From Methyloversatilis universalis (GTDB lineage Bacteria > Pseudomonadota > Gammaproteobacteria > Methylococcales > Methylococcaceae), in the NCBI GenBank assembly GCA_020723665.1, contig DYIL01000011.1, forward strand, positions 1-64,000: DNA of 64,000 nt. The letters run 5' to 3'. Under the pieces are notes generated by a model that was given only the letters and a program-made list of their open reading frames with translations, was not told the DNA's origin and did not search any database. This document shows, in pieces, positions 1 to 8,400 of this stretch (the first letter of the stretch is position 1; every line of letters starts with the position of its first letter). Made by a program: the position numbers and the translations under genes.

Positions 1-403
1 ACCGCATCCTACTTTTCCGGTGCATCGAAGCGGTCAACTGCCGTTTCTAGGTTGATCGATTGCTTGGACCCCATCAAATCTTTCTGAAGGCGTCTCTTGC
101 TCCACTGGGATGTGCCGAGGCGTTCGTTCGAGCTGACCGGTCATGATAAGATGCCGAGTCGACAGCCTCCTGGGCTGATGCTCATTGGCGTCAGCGCGTC
201 CGGCTCCCTTTGAGCAGGGCGGCAGAACTGGGTCAGGGTACGCGTTCAGCCATACGGCAAGGAACCCGTCTATGCGTCTTTGAGCCGGATACCCTGACGC
301 TACCCGGATTCTACAGGAACCAGGTAGGGGTGTTCGCGGCCGCTGGACGGCCGTTGAGCTGCCGGTTCCACTATACCCTTGATGTCTACCCGATCAGCGA
401 AGC
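1..403. other. Intergenic region upstream of the TldD-like gene
   Basis: No convincing gene is seen here. Its left end holds a copy of a repeat that also forms the 3' end of ubiC (see 11-54). A 65-codon open frame at 210-407 runs into the TldD-like start with an ATGA overlap. It has no recognisable domain, uses a TTG start and lacks a clear ribosome binding site, so it is left uncalled. The promoter of the TldD-like operon should lie here, but no clear -35/-10 pair was found. Confidence 0.4.
11..54 (-). repeat. Dispersed repeat, copy resembling the ubiC 3' end
   Basis: Compared with 50169-50211, about 39 of 43 bases agree, including an uninterrupted block CAACTGCCGTTTCTAGGTT at 35-53. Read on the minus strand it encodes NLETAVDRFDAPEK followed by a stop, close to the last residues of ubiC in this window. 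The similarity stops at about position 54, so this is either a stray ubiC tail or, more likely, a repeat that also forms the ubiC end. Confidence 0.6.
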
Positions 404-1876
404 ATGAGCGTCCCGGTCAACTTTGATCCCGAACTCGCCGCGTTCGATATTCACCGGGCACTCGCCTGGATCCAGGCCGAGGCTGATTGGATTGGCCTTC
501 GTTTCGTCCAGGAACAGACCTATCGGCGTACGGTCCGCAACCACCTCCCGGAAGACAACGCCATCACCCTCGAGCGGGGCGTCATGGTGGAAGCGCTGAT
601 AGGCAGTCATATCGCCTATGCCGGCACGAGCGATCTATCGCAACAGGGCTTGGTTCAGGCTGCCCGGCGGGCCGCGCATCTGGCCCGCGCCTGCGCGCGC
701 CACGCTTTGTTCCCGTTCACCGAAAGGCACCGACCCCCGGTTCAGGGACGCTTTACCGGCACCCGGCGATTGGGTTTCGATCGTCTGACGCTCGCCGAAT
801 TGACTGATCAACTGATCCGCGCCAGCCAGTCGCTCAAAGTTTCGGACAAGATCGTCGGCACGTCCGCCGAAGCCACCCTGGTGGACAGCACGGTGCATTA
901 CGTTTCATCCAGCGGTGCGGATATCGAACAGCAGTGGTGGCTGGTTTCCTGCCATTGCGCGGCCACCGCTCAAGACGGTGCCGAGACCCAGCAGCGTTCC
1001 TTGAATGGCCCGGCCGCCCGCTGCCGTCAGGCGGGCTTGGAATTCTTCGATTTTCCGGCCCTTCACGCCGAGTGCGAGCGGGCGGGTCGCGAGGCGCTCG
1101 AGTTGCTGGACGCCGAAAATTGTTCCGATGAGACGCTGGATTTGATCCTGGCGCCGGACCAGATGCTGCTCCAGATCCACGAATCGATCGGCCATCCCTT
1201 GGAGCTCGACCGCATCCTCGGTGACGAGCGCAACTACGCCGGCTGGAGCTTCGTGAAGCCGGACGATTTCGGCCGACTGCGCTATGGCTCGCCCTTGTTG
1301 AACGTCACCTTCGACCCGACCGTCGCGGGGGAATTCGCCTCTTACGCCTTCGACGACTGCGGCAACCACGCGACACGAGAATATCTGATCCGGGACGGAA
1401 TACTGCTGCGAGGGCTCGGCAGTTTGGAAAGCCAGTCCCGGCTCGGCATCCCCGGCGTCGCCAATTTCCGTTCGGCCGGCTGGAATCGGGCACCGATCGA
1501 CCGCATGGCGAACATCAACCTGGAACCCGGCAGGAGTTCCCTGGCGGAGATGATCGCTTCCGTGGAAAGGGGCGTTTACATGCAATCCAATCGATCCTGG
1601 TCCATCGACGACTACCGCAACAAATTCCAATTCGGCTGTGAGTACGCCCGCCGGATCGAAGACGGCCGGTTGACCGAGGTCCTCAAGAATCCCAATTATC
1701 GGGGGGTGACGGTGCCTTTTTGGAACGCGCTGAAGCAGGTCGGTTGCCGTGACGAGCGGGAGTTCTTCGGAACGCCGTATTGCGGAAAAGGCGAGCCCAA
1801 TCAGCTCATCCGCGTCGGCCATGCCGCTCCGCCCTGCCTGTTTGCGGGCGTCGACGTGTTCGGAGGTGGCGCGTGA
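404..1876 (+). CDS. TldD/PmbA family metalloprotease, TldD-like catalytic subunit
   Basis: This 490-residue protein belongs to the TldD/PmbA family, whose TldD member is a zinc protease that works as a heterodimer with TldE/PmbA on unfolded or modified peptides. The zinc-binding motif HESIGH is visible near residue 263, followed by PLELDR and later SFVKPDDFG. Canonical TldD has HEAVGHGLEGD here, so this is a diverged paralogue rather than housekeeping tldD. Its stop overlaps the GTG start of the partner gene by four bases, implying coupled translation and a 1:1 complex. The substrate is unknown. The ATG at 404 has only a weak ribosome binding site, so the start is less certain than the family. 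Confidence 0.85.
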   Translation: MSVPVNFDPELAAFDIHRALAWIQAEADWIGLRFVQEQTYRRTVRNHLPEDNAITLERGVMVEALIGSHIAYAGTSDLSQQGLVQAARRAAHLARACARHALFPFTERHRPPVQGRFTGTRRLGFDRLTLAELTDQLIRASQSLKVSDKIVGTSAEATLVDSTVHYVSSSGADIEQQWWLVSCHCAATAQDGAETQQRSLNGPAARCRQAGLEFFDFPALHAECERAGREALELLDAENCSDETLDLILAPDQMLLQIHESIGHPLELDRILGDERNYAGWSFVKPDDFGRLRYGSPLLNVTFDPTVAGEFASYAFDDCGNHATREYLIRDGILLRGLGSLESQSRLGIPGVANFRSAGWNRAPIDRMANINLEPGRSSLAEMIASVERGVYMQSNRSWSIDDYRNKFQFGCEYARRIEDGRLTEVLKNPNYRGVTVPFWNALKQVGCRDEREFFGTPYCGKGEPNQLIRVGHAAPPCLFAGVDVFGGGA

Positions 1877-3237
1877 CGTTTATTCCGGAAACCCGACGGC
1901 TCTTCGACGATCTCTGGGATGCGGCGTTTTCCGACGTGAAGGCCGGAGAAGCGCTCGGCATCCAGCTCACCGCTGAAGATCAAACCTATGTGCGGTTCAA
2001 CGACTCCAAAGTCCGGCAAGCCACGGCCGTCTTGCAGAGAACCCTGTCCCTCATCTTTCAGCAGGCCGGCCGGCAGGTGACTTTCACCTTAGACCTCGGC
2101 GGCCACCTCGATCAAGACCGGGCGCTTCTCCTTTCCTGTTTGGAGCGAGCACGGCGGGAAGCCCTAACGCTCCCGGAAGACCCGTTCGCCGTGCCCTTGC
2201 AAGACCAGGGAACCAGCACACACGAACATTCCGGGGCGGAGCCGGACGCCGCCGCTGCGGTCGACGCCATCGCCCGCGTCACGCAAGGGACGGATTTTAC
2301 CGGTCTGTTGGCTTCGGGCCCGCAAGTCCGCGCCGTGCGCAATTCGGCGGGGCTGAACCACTGGTTTTCGACCGCATCCCTGTGGGTGGATTATTCCCTG
2401 TTCACGATCAACGCATCCGGGGACAACAAAGCCGTCAAAGGCCGCTACTGGGGAGCGACATGGGATGAGGAACGGTTCCAGGCGGCCCTGGCTGGTGACA
2501 AGGCCCAGCTTGCCTACCTTAAGCGCCCTGCTCGCCCGATTGCACCCGGCGAGTATCGGGTTTATTTCGCGCCGGCCGCCGTCGCCGACCTCATCGGCAT
2601 GTTCTCCTGGGGCGCGCTCAGTTACCGGGCGTACCGGGATGGCAACTGTCCTCTCAAGCGGTTGATCCAGGGTGAAGTCGATTTGTCGGAACAATTCACC
2701 CTTAAAGAAAACTTCGGCTTGGGGCTCACGCCTCGATTCAACAGCCTAGGCGAGCTTCCGCCGATGGAGTTGATGCTCATCGAGAAAGGACGGCTGAAAA
2801 ACCTGCTGGTGAGTTCTCGTTCCGAGAAACAGTATGGCGTCCCGTCCAACGCGGCCGATCCGAGCGGCTGGTTCGGAGAGCATTTGCGCGCGGCGGAATT
2901 GATAGCCGGCGACCTGCCCGAGACCGATGTCCTGAAACGCCTGGGTACCGGTCTTTACGTGAGCAATCTGCACTACCTCAACTGGAGCGACGTCCAGTCC
3001 GCCCGCGTGACCGGCATGACCCGCTACGCCTGTTTCTGGGTGGAGAACGGCGAAATCGCGGCACCGATCAAGGATCTACGGTTCGACGACAGCCTATATC
3101 GAGTGTTCGGCCCGGCGCTCGAGGCGCTGACACGGGAAAGCCCGATCCATCCCGCCATTGATACCTACCATCATCGTGCGCTTGGCGGCAGCAAGATACC
3201 CGGCGCACTCGTCAGCACTTTTCGCTTTACATTTTAA
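1873..3237 (+). CDS. TldD/PmbA family protein, TldE/PmbA-like partner
   Basis: A 454-residue PmbA/TldE-like protein without the HExxxH zinc motif, as expected for the non-catalytic partner of the preceding TldD-like protein. The start is taken as GTG at 1873, which overlaps the upstream stop (GTGA) and is preceded by GGAGG at 1862-1866; an in-frame ATG at 1780 would need a long overlap with the upstream gene. The C-terminal half keeps the family's conserved stretches (FNSLGELPPMELMLIEKG, VTGMTRYACFWVENGE). It is followed by a dispersed repeat and a strong hairpin, so the two-gene unit probably ends here. Confidence 0.83.
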   Translation: MTFIPETRRLFDDLWDAAFSDVKAGEALGIQLTAEDQTYVRFNDSKVRQATAVLQRTLSLIFQQAGRQVTFTLDLGGHLDQDRALLLSCLERARREALTLPEDPFAVPLQDQGTSTHEHSGAEPDAAAAVDAIARVTQGTDFTGLLASGPQVRAVRNSAGLNHWFSTASLWVDYSLFTINASGDNKAVKGRYWGATWDEERFQAALAGDKAQLAYLKRPARPIAPGEYRVYFAPAAVADLIGMFSWGALSYRAYRDGNCPLKRLIQGEVDLSEQFTLKENFGLGLTPRFNSLGELPPMELMLIEKGRLKNLLVSSRSEKQYGVPSNAADPSGWFGEHLRAAELIAGDLPETDVLKRLGTGLYVSNLHYLNWSDVQSARVTGMTRYACFWVENGEIAAPIKDLRFDDSLYRVFGPALEALTRESPIHPAIDTYHHRALGGSKIPGALVSTFRFTF

Positions 3238-3243
3238 GAATCT

Positions 3244-3273
3244 CGGCACAGGGTCCGGTTTCTAGGTTCAACG
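3244..3273 (+). repeat. Dispersed TTCTAGGTT repeat, 3' of the TldE-like gene
   Basis: It contains CGGCACA, a G/C-rich spacer and CCGGTTTCTAGGTTCAACG. The same order of words (CGGCACA, GGACCCG, CTAGGTTCAA) follows the radA stop at 17669-17705, and the TTCTAGGTT core also occurs at 35-54, 49972-49991 (inverted) and 50193-50211. It starts seven bases after the stop codon. Confidence 0.5.
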
Positions 3274-3276
3274 AAC

Positions 3277-3321
3277 GGGGACCTCGAAAAACCGCCTTCC
3301 CGGCGGTTTTTCGAGGTCCCC
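3277..3321. terminator. Perfect 20-bp hairpin between convergent genes
   Basis: The arms 3277-3296 and 3302-3321 are exact reverse complements of 20 bases with a 5-base loop. The stem has an A5/T5 block, and AAAATTAAG follows. It lies between the convergent TldE-like gene and the glycosyltransferase fusion, so it can serve both strands as a terminator. A classical T-tract is weak. Confidence 0.7.
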
Positions 3322-3381
3322 AAAATTAAGCCGCCGATAGGGGTGAAAGCCTAAGGCATGGCGGCGAATTTCAACAGCCAG

Positions 3382-5253
3382 TTAAGAAATGAATCCTCGA
3401 GGTTTAAACCTAATATCGGTAGCTGCATCGGAATGATCGAAACACATATCGAAATTGATGCGATTCGCGGCTTCTGGCGTTATCTTTTGATAACCGGGAA
3501 GATTGGATAACCAACCTAAGGCAAACCTCATAAGCGGCAGGGGTATATAAATGATTTTGCATTTCGTTCCAACATGCATGGATATACGATTGACCATGTC
3601 CCTATAGGTGAGAACTTCTCCGCCGCTCAGGTTGTAGGACTTGTTGAATGTTTTGGGGTTGTCGATTGCATCGAGGCAGGCTGACGCTAAATCCTCCGCA
3701 TGAACGGGTTGACGTAGGCCATCGCCGCTTCCGACCAAGGGAAAGAACCGGAATCGCTTGATAAAGCGGGCGATGGTGGTGACGTTCTTGTCCCTTCCCA
3801 AGCTGTACACCATCGTGGGACGGAAGATCGTCCAATCGATGTTCCGTTCTGTGCAAAACGACTGCAGATTTTCCTCGGCTTTCTTCAGATTGGCTACCAT
3901 CTGGCGCTCTTGCTCGGAGTCGGAGTTCTCTTTGGTGAAGAGGCTGGTCGAACTGAAAGCGAGGATGCGCTTTATTTCGCTTTCGGCGAGACTGTCCAAT
4001 AAAGGCGGCAAGGTCCATAAAGGGGCTAAGTGGATCAATACTTCGGCCCCGTAAGTCTCGGCCAATCCGCCGGTGCCGATATCCTGTTTGTGCCAAACAA
4101 TGTGTCTGTGAGTCTTCGGAATCGGTGGTTTTCGGCTGATGGCGTGAACTTCGAAGCCGGCTCGAACCAAGGCGGGCAGCAGAAAATCGCCGATCAAGCT
4201 CGTGGCTCCGGTGATGATGGCTCGCCGGATGGGGGCAACATGCTCGGCGGATTCGATCGAGTGGGGGTGGGCGTTAGAGGTGGATGACGAACACGGTCTG
4301 TGGTCCTTTGCCGTTTCTACGGGGATTTCGTGGGCGGAGGTTAACTGAGTCGGAGCAATACCGTCGGCTTTCTTTTTCGAAATGATCATAACACCAAGCA
4401 ATTTTGCGAGATATCGAAGGACGATGCCTGCCATGACAAGCCACATGACTCCGGCCGGATATTGATGGCGGAAGAATTTTCTGTAAAAGCGGACCATCCC
4501 TCTATGTTTATAGTATTCGACCAGGGCCGGCCGCGAGGCGCTGCAAACGCCGCCGACGTGCAGGATTTCGACGTCGGGCACGAAAAGTATCGGGAATCCG
4601 GCTTGTCGAAAGCGCATGCACCAGTCCAAGTCCTCGCAATGCATGAAATAGCCTTCGTCGAGGGGCCCGACCTTCTCCAAGGCGCTACGCCGCACCAGCA
4701 TGAACGCTCCGGAAATGGCCTCGATCTCGACCGGCTTGGTCGGCAGGGGAGTATCCGTCTGGATGAAGCTGTGCAGCTTTGAATGGTACTTCGAAAACTT
4801 GTATAGGTGACTGAGCCGAACGAACGTCCGCCACGGCGTCGGTACGGCGCGCCGGCAACCCGCCTGTTCGCTGCCGTCGGGGTTGCGGATCAGGCAGCCG
4901 GCCATCCCCGCCGTCGGGTACTTTTCCATGACGGCATGCATTCTGGCAAGGGTATCGGGCTCAATGAGACAGTCCGGATTAAGGAACAGAATGTAATCGC
5001 CTTGTGCAAAGGGCAGAGCGATATTGTTCGCCTTCGCAAAGCCGAGATTCTCCTGATTTTCGATGAGCCTTAACCGCTCCTCGTTCGGGAAGTCTCGGCG
5101 CAGCCGATCCATGCTGTTGTCCGAAGATCGGTTGTCGACGACGATGACTTCTACCGGTACGGTGGATGCGAGTGTCGAGCATACGCACTCGGAAAGGAGC
5201 CTGCCGGCATTGAAGTTTACGATGATGACGGAAATCTGCTTCATTGCGTCCAA
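3382..5253 (-). CDS. Family 2 glycosyltransferase fused to an NAD-dependent epimerase/dehydratase-like (SDR) domain
   Basis: One uninterrupted 623-residue frame joins two enzymes that are normally separate. Residues 1-265 are a GT-A glycosyltransferase: SVIIVNFNAG at the start, VVDNRSSDNS for the nucleotide, LNPDC near residue 91 and HCEDLDWCMRFRQAGF near 205. Residues 268-290 form a probable membrane segment, 291-340 a Ser/His-rich linker, and 343-620 a Rossmann domain with GATSLIG, RPTMVYSLGRDKN and RQPVHAEDLA. The usual YxxxK catalytic tyrosine is not obvious; the aligned stretch reads VANLK. Translation may begin at TTG 5253 or ATG 5244. The gene stands alone between a hairpin and repeats, and looks less GC-rich than its surroundings, which suggests transfer. 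A role in surface polysaccharide or glycolipid synthesis is inferred. Confidence 0.8.
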   Translation of the reverse strand: MDAMKQISVIIVNFNAGRLLSECVCSTLASTVPVEVIVVDNRSSDNSMDRLRRDFPNEERLRLIENQENLGFAKANNIALPFAQGDYILFLNPDCLIEPDTLARMHAVMEKYPTAGMAGCLIRNPDGSEQAGCRRAVPTPWRTFVRLSHLYKFSKYHSKLHSFIQTDTPLPTKPVEIEAISGAFMLVRRSALEKVGPLDEGYFMHCEDLDWCMRFRQAGFPILFVPDVEILHVGGVCSASRPALVEYYKHRGMVRFYRKFFRHQYPAGVMWLVMAGIVLRYLAKLLGVMIISKKKADGIAPTQLTSAHEIPVETAKDHRPCSSSTSNAHPHSIESAEHVAPIRRAIITGATSLIGDFLLPALVRAGFEVHAISRKPPIPKTHRHIVWHKQDIGTGGLAETYGAEVLIHLAPLWTLPPLLDSLAESEIKRILAFSSTSLFTKENSDSEQERQMVANLKKAEENLQSFCTERNIDWTIFRPTMVYSLGRDKNVTTIARFIKRFRFFPLVGSGDGLRQPVHAEDLASACLDAIDNPKTFNKSYNLSGGEVLTYRDMVNRISMHVGTKCKIIYIPLPLMRFALGWLSNLPGYQKITPEAANRINFDMCFDHSDAATDIRFKPRGFIS

Positions 5254-5276
5254 TTTCTGGATTGTCCTAATTCGTT

Positions 5277-5440
5277 GAGGAAGCTCTGATTTAAGTCCTT
5301 CGACAGGCCCAGGACGAACGGTAACCTATTGATTCCGTTCGTGGTGCCTGCCCGCGCGGCAGCAGGCGGGAGCTTGTCGAACGCTCTTTTGAGCCTGTCG
5401 AAGGGCGTGAACGGAATCAACGTGTTCAGAGCTTCCTTAA
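5277..5440. repeat. MITE-like dispersed repeat with inverted ends
   Basis: The left end reads GGAAGCTCTGATTTAAG and the right end GTTCAGAGCTTCC, inverted copies of each other. Inside are CTTCGACAGG words and a GATTCCGTTC/GAACGGAATC inverted pair. Related units occur at 12838-13168, 41347-41455, 42602-42730 and 58163-58273. Confidence 0.65.
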
Positions 5441-5797
5441 TCAGCGCTTCCTTACGGTCACTTACCTTCAGATAGATGGATCGCCAAAGAATCACCGGCC
5501 TCCGAGCCATGTGCCGCGAACCATGTAGTCCACTTCGCACAATCCCCGTCCGGTATTTTTCGCGCTGCTGGCCGTGTATCCATTCGCCGAGAGTTGGATA
5601 GGATAAACGACGTTTGCTCTGCGACCAAAGGCTGGAATGGCTTTGATCGATTGGAATGTGAGGCATGGCTCGAAAGGACTTGTCTGGAGTGGCGTTGGTA
5701 ATCGTTTGTCCTGCTGATCTGTCTTACCTGAGTTCACCCCACAAACGCACCGAGCGGTCAAGGATTGTGGACCCACAAGCCATGTGGGATGACGTAT

Positions 5798-5833
5798 TTA
5801 AGGAAGCTCTGATTAAGTCCTTCGACAGGCTTG
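5798..5833. repeat. Single end of the MITE-like repeat
   Basis: TTAAGGAAGCTCTGATTAAG followed by TCCTTCGACAGGCT matches the left end of the unit at 5277 almost exactly, but no matching right end is seen. It is probably a partial copy. Confidence 0.55.
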
Positions 5834-5968
5834 TATGGTTTTAACGGCTTTTCCTGCATACTGGGAAGAGCTGGGGTGGAGAGACCTCGACTGGCATCTG
5901 CCATCTTGAATGGACAGACTTCCCGAGTCTTCTCCCACCCGCGCCTTGATCGTCGATGAAGAATCTAG

Positions 5969-6307
5969 GGACCGCATTGTCGGTCAGACTGTGTCGCGCG
6001 CATCAGCGTGTTGGCTGACACGGGCTTCGTGGCGCTCACGCACGGCCTGGAATTCAGCGCGATTCTTGCGACAACCCGTGGCGAAAAGCCTAGCGTCGCG
6101 CAAATTGGTGCGGACGATGTCAGCCGGGACGTCATCGGCAAGCCGGTTAGCGATGCCCTGTTGCAAATGACGGCCGAGCTGGAAGAAGGTGCGTTGCTCA
6201 CCATTGATCCGAATGGTACCCGGTTGCGGTCCTGCCGTCACACTTCCGATAGGCCAAGCGGTTTTGGCAGTGAGCGGCAAATGCGCGCCGGAGTGTGCAC
6301 TACATAG
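5969..6307 (+). pseudogene. DUF5615 PIN-like toxin, N-terminally truncated
   Basis: The frame translates to VLADTGFVALTHGLEFSAIL, then RGEKPSVAQI, then ADDVSRDVIG and QMTAELEEGALLTIDPNGTR. These match the second half of DUF5615 proteins, predicted PIN-like toxins usually paired with a DUF433 antitoxin. The first 40 or so residues, which carry the leading aspartate of the PIN fold, are missing: a TAG stop at 5966-5968 closes the frame and the upstream DNA shows no homologous piece in other frames. No antitoxin is visible. The C-terminus runs into the 3' end of mpl. It is taken as a remnant, although a shorter product from GTG 6008 cannot be excluded. Confidence 0.65.
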
Positions 6308-7670
6308 CCGCGCGCAAAGCGTCCTCGACTTTTTGGTGAATTCCGCCGAAGCTGCCGTTGCTCATAAAAACCAGGTGATCGCCGGGGCGGGCGTCTTTCG
6401 CCAATCGTTCCACGATGGAATCCAGCGAACGGCAGACGGTGACGCGTTCGGCGCCCTTGATGGCCTGTTCGGCATCCCAGCCGAGGTCGTCCGGCTGGAA
6501 AATGATGGACTGGTCGGCGGCCTTCAGGGAGTCGGCGAGCGTGTCGGCGTGAACGCCCATGCGCATGGTATTCGATCGCGGTTCGAGCACGGCGATGATG
6601 CGGGCGCTGGCGACGCGCGCGCGTAGGCCTTGCAGTGTGGTGGCGATTGCGGTGGGATGATGGGCGAAGTCGTCGTATAGCGTGATTCCGTCGATGCAGG
6701 CGCGCACTTCCAGTCGGCGTCTGACGTTCTTGAACGTGCTCAACGCCGCTGCGGCCTCCTCGGGGCTGACGCCGGCGTGGTGGGCTGCGGCGACGGCCGA
6801 CAAGGCGTTCATGACGTTGTGGCGGCCGGCCAAGCCCCACTCCACGATGCCGCTCGGCTGCCCGCGGTGGAAAAGCTGGAAACGGCTGCCGTCGGGTGTC
6901 TGTATTTCGGCGCGCCAAACGGCGTTCTCGGGGTTTTCCTCCAGCGTCGTTTTCTCGACCGGCGTCCAGCAACCCATTCGCAGCACTTCGGCCAGAGGTT
7001 CGTCGCTCTCGGGCGCGATGACGAGGCCGTTTCCCGGAATGCTGCGTATCAAATGGTGAAACTGCCGTTGGATTGCGGCCAAGTCGGGAAAAATGTCGGC
7101 GTGGTCGAATTCCAGGTTATTGAGGATTGCGGTACGTGGGCGGTAATGGACGAACTTGGAGCGCTTGTCGAAAAAAGCGGTGTCGTATTCGTCCGCCTCG
7201 ACGACGAAGAACCGGCCGTCGCCCAGTCGAGCCGACAGGCCGAAGTTGAGCGGAACGCCGCCGATCAGAAACCCGGGCTTGAGTCCCGCGCTTTCCAGAA
7301 TCCAGGCGAGCATGCTCGAGGTGGTGGTTTTGCCGTGCGTCCCGGCCACGGCCAGCACCCAGGTATTCTTGAGCACATAGCAGTAGAGCCACTGCGGCCC
7401 CGAGGTGTAGGCGAGCCCCCGGTTGAGCACCGCTTCGATTTCAGGGTTACCGCGGGAGATGGCGTTGCCCACGACGACCAGGTCGGGCGCCGGGTCCAGA
7501 TTAGCCGGGCTATAGCCTTTCATGAGCGGAATCCCTTGTTCCTCGAGTTGGGTGCTCATGGGGGGGTAAACGTTCTGATCAGAGCCGGTGACGTAGTGGC
7601 CCATTTGTTTGGCCATGATCGCCAAACCGCCCATGAATGTTCCGCAGATGCCCAAAATATGAATGTGCAC
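6300..7670 (-). CDS. mpl: UDP-N-acetylmuramate:L-alanyl-gamma-D-glutamyl-meso-diaminopimelate ligase
   Basis: Mpl reattaches the recycled tripeptide L-Ala-D-Glu-meso-DAP to UDP-MurNAc in the cytoplasm, feeding peptidoglycan recycling. The 456-residue length is typical. The N-terminal HILGICGTFMGGLAIMAKQM is the Mpl form of the Mur-ligase nucleotide fold, and GTHGKTTTSSM near residue 112 is the ATP-binding loop. The middle domain has NLEFDHADIF, and the C-terminal domain has DDFAHHPTAI and LEPRSNTMRMG, both Mpl signatures. The ATG at 7670 lies just after the ankyrin-protein stop on the same strand, so the two may be cotranscribed. Confidence 0.95.
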   Translation of the reverse strand: MHIHILGICGTFMGGLAIMAKQMGHYVTGSDQNVYPPMSTQLEEQGIPLMKGYSPANLDPAPDLVVVGNAISRGNPEIEAVLNRGLAYTSGPQWLYCYVLKNTWVLAVAGTHGKTTTSSMLAWILESAGLKPGFLIGGVPLNFGLSARLGDGRFFVVEADEYDTAFFDKRSKFVHYRPRTAILNNLEFDHADIFPDLAAIQRQFHHLIRSIPGNGLVIAPESDEPLAEVLRMGCWTPVEKTTLEENPENAVWRAEIQTPDGSRFQLFHRGQPSGIVEWGLAGRHNVMNALSAVAAAHHAGVSPEEAAAALSTFKNVRRRLEVRACIDGITLYDDFAHHPTAIATTLQGLRARVASARIIAVLEPRSNTMRMGVHADTLADSLKAADQSIIFQPDDLGWDAEQAIKGAERVTVCRSLDSIVERLAKDARPGDHLVFMSNGSFGGIHQKVEDALRAAM

Positions 7671-7698
7671 GTTCCTGTCCTCTTAAGTTTCTGTCCGT

Positions 7699-8211
7699 TT
7701 AGTTCTTGACGTCGTCCGAATTCTTGTTCGCGGCTGTTTGGTCGTCCGCAGCGCTCTCCGCGACCGGCTTGACCGTTGCCGCCTGTTCCAGCAACGCTGC
7801 AATCCGGATGTGCCCGGCTTTTTTCGCTCTAGCGGCCGGCGTGAGGCCCGAGTTGTCCTTTGCGAAGACGTCCGCCCCGCCGGCGATCAATGCCTTGACT
7901 GCCTCCTCATAGCCTTGGCCGGCGGCTTCCATGAGGGCAGTCGCGCCGCGCTGATCCGCCGCATTGGGATCGGCACCGAAAGCCAGAAGCTTTCTGATCA
8001 CCCGGACGTTGCCCGAAAACGCGGCCGCCATGAGCGGGGTGCGGCCGGCTCCGTTCTTGCTGTTGACGTCTGCCCCTTGTGCAAGCAGCGAATCCAGCCG
8101 TCCCACTTGTCCGGAAACGGCCGCGGCGAACAAGGCTTGATTGCGGTCTTCCGCCTTTGGATCGGTTGCCGATGCGAGCAGGGTGAGGACGAAGATGGCT
8201 TTTTTAAACAT
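7699..8211 (-). CDS. Secreted ankyrin-repeat protein
   Basis: This 170-residue protein has a short N-terminal hydrophobic signal (MFKKAIFVLTLLAS) and about four ankyrin repeats: RNQALFAAAVSGQVGRLDSL, then GRTPLMAAAFSGNVRVIRKLL, GATALMEAAGQGYEEAVKAL and LTPAARAKKAGHIRIAALL. A charged, low-complexity tail follows. It is probably periplasmic and binds a protein partner; the partner cannot be read from the sequence. The start is ATG at 8211; the frame stays open upstream across apaG on the other strand, and that part is only a shadow. It is divergent from apaG and runs towards mpl. Confidence 0.8.
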   Translation of the reverse strand: MFKKAIFVLTLLASATDPKAEDRNQALFAAAVSGQVGRLDSLLAQGADVNSKNGAGRTPLMAAAFSGNVRVIRKLLAFGADPNAADQRGATALMEAAGQGYEEAVKALIAGGADVFAKDNSGLTPAARAKKAGHIRIAALLEQAATVKPVAESAADDQTAANKNSDDVKN

Positions 8212-8400
8212 AGCGAAAACCGGTTTGATCCGAATGTATGGACGATGCGGGCGCATACCCGACGGAATCGATTTTTTCCGCGGAAGAAGCCCGCCGGGCA
8301 CTCGCGATCGAGCCTTCGGCCGATGCCGAGGATGCTCGAAAAACTTTCTTCCGTTTAAACTATCGGCAAAAAACACTCGTCTGCAACCACAGTCCAAGCC

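Larger units (their letters stand above)
5254..6299. other. About 1 kb of repeat-rich intergenic DNA
   Basis: The region holds two MITE-like repeat units (5277-5440, 5798-5833) and a truncated DUF5615 gene. The open frame at 5241-5666 on the minus strand mostly translates repeat DNA and is not called. The stretch 5441-5797 matches nothing I recognise. The mix of repeats and a broken toxin gene marks this as a degraded insertion zone. Confidence 0.6.

Noticed and set aside
210-407. A possible precursor peptide for the TldD/E pair
   Set aside because: It has no leader/core pattern, a TTG start and no ribosome binding site; it is kept only as a remark.
5241-5666. A 141-codon frame next to the glycosyltransferase fusion
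   Set aside because: Most of its residues come from translating the MITE-like repeat (for example FDKL and LSKD words), and it has no domain.
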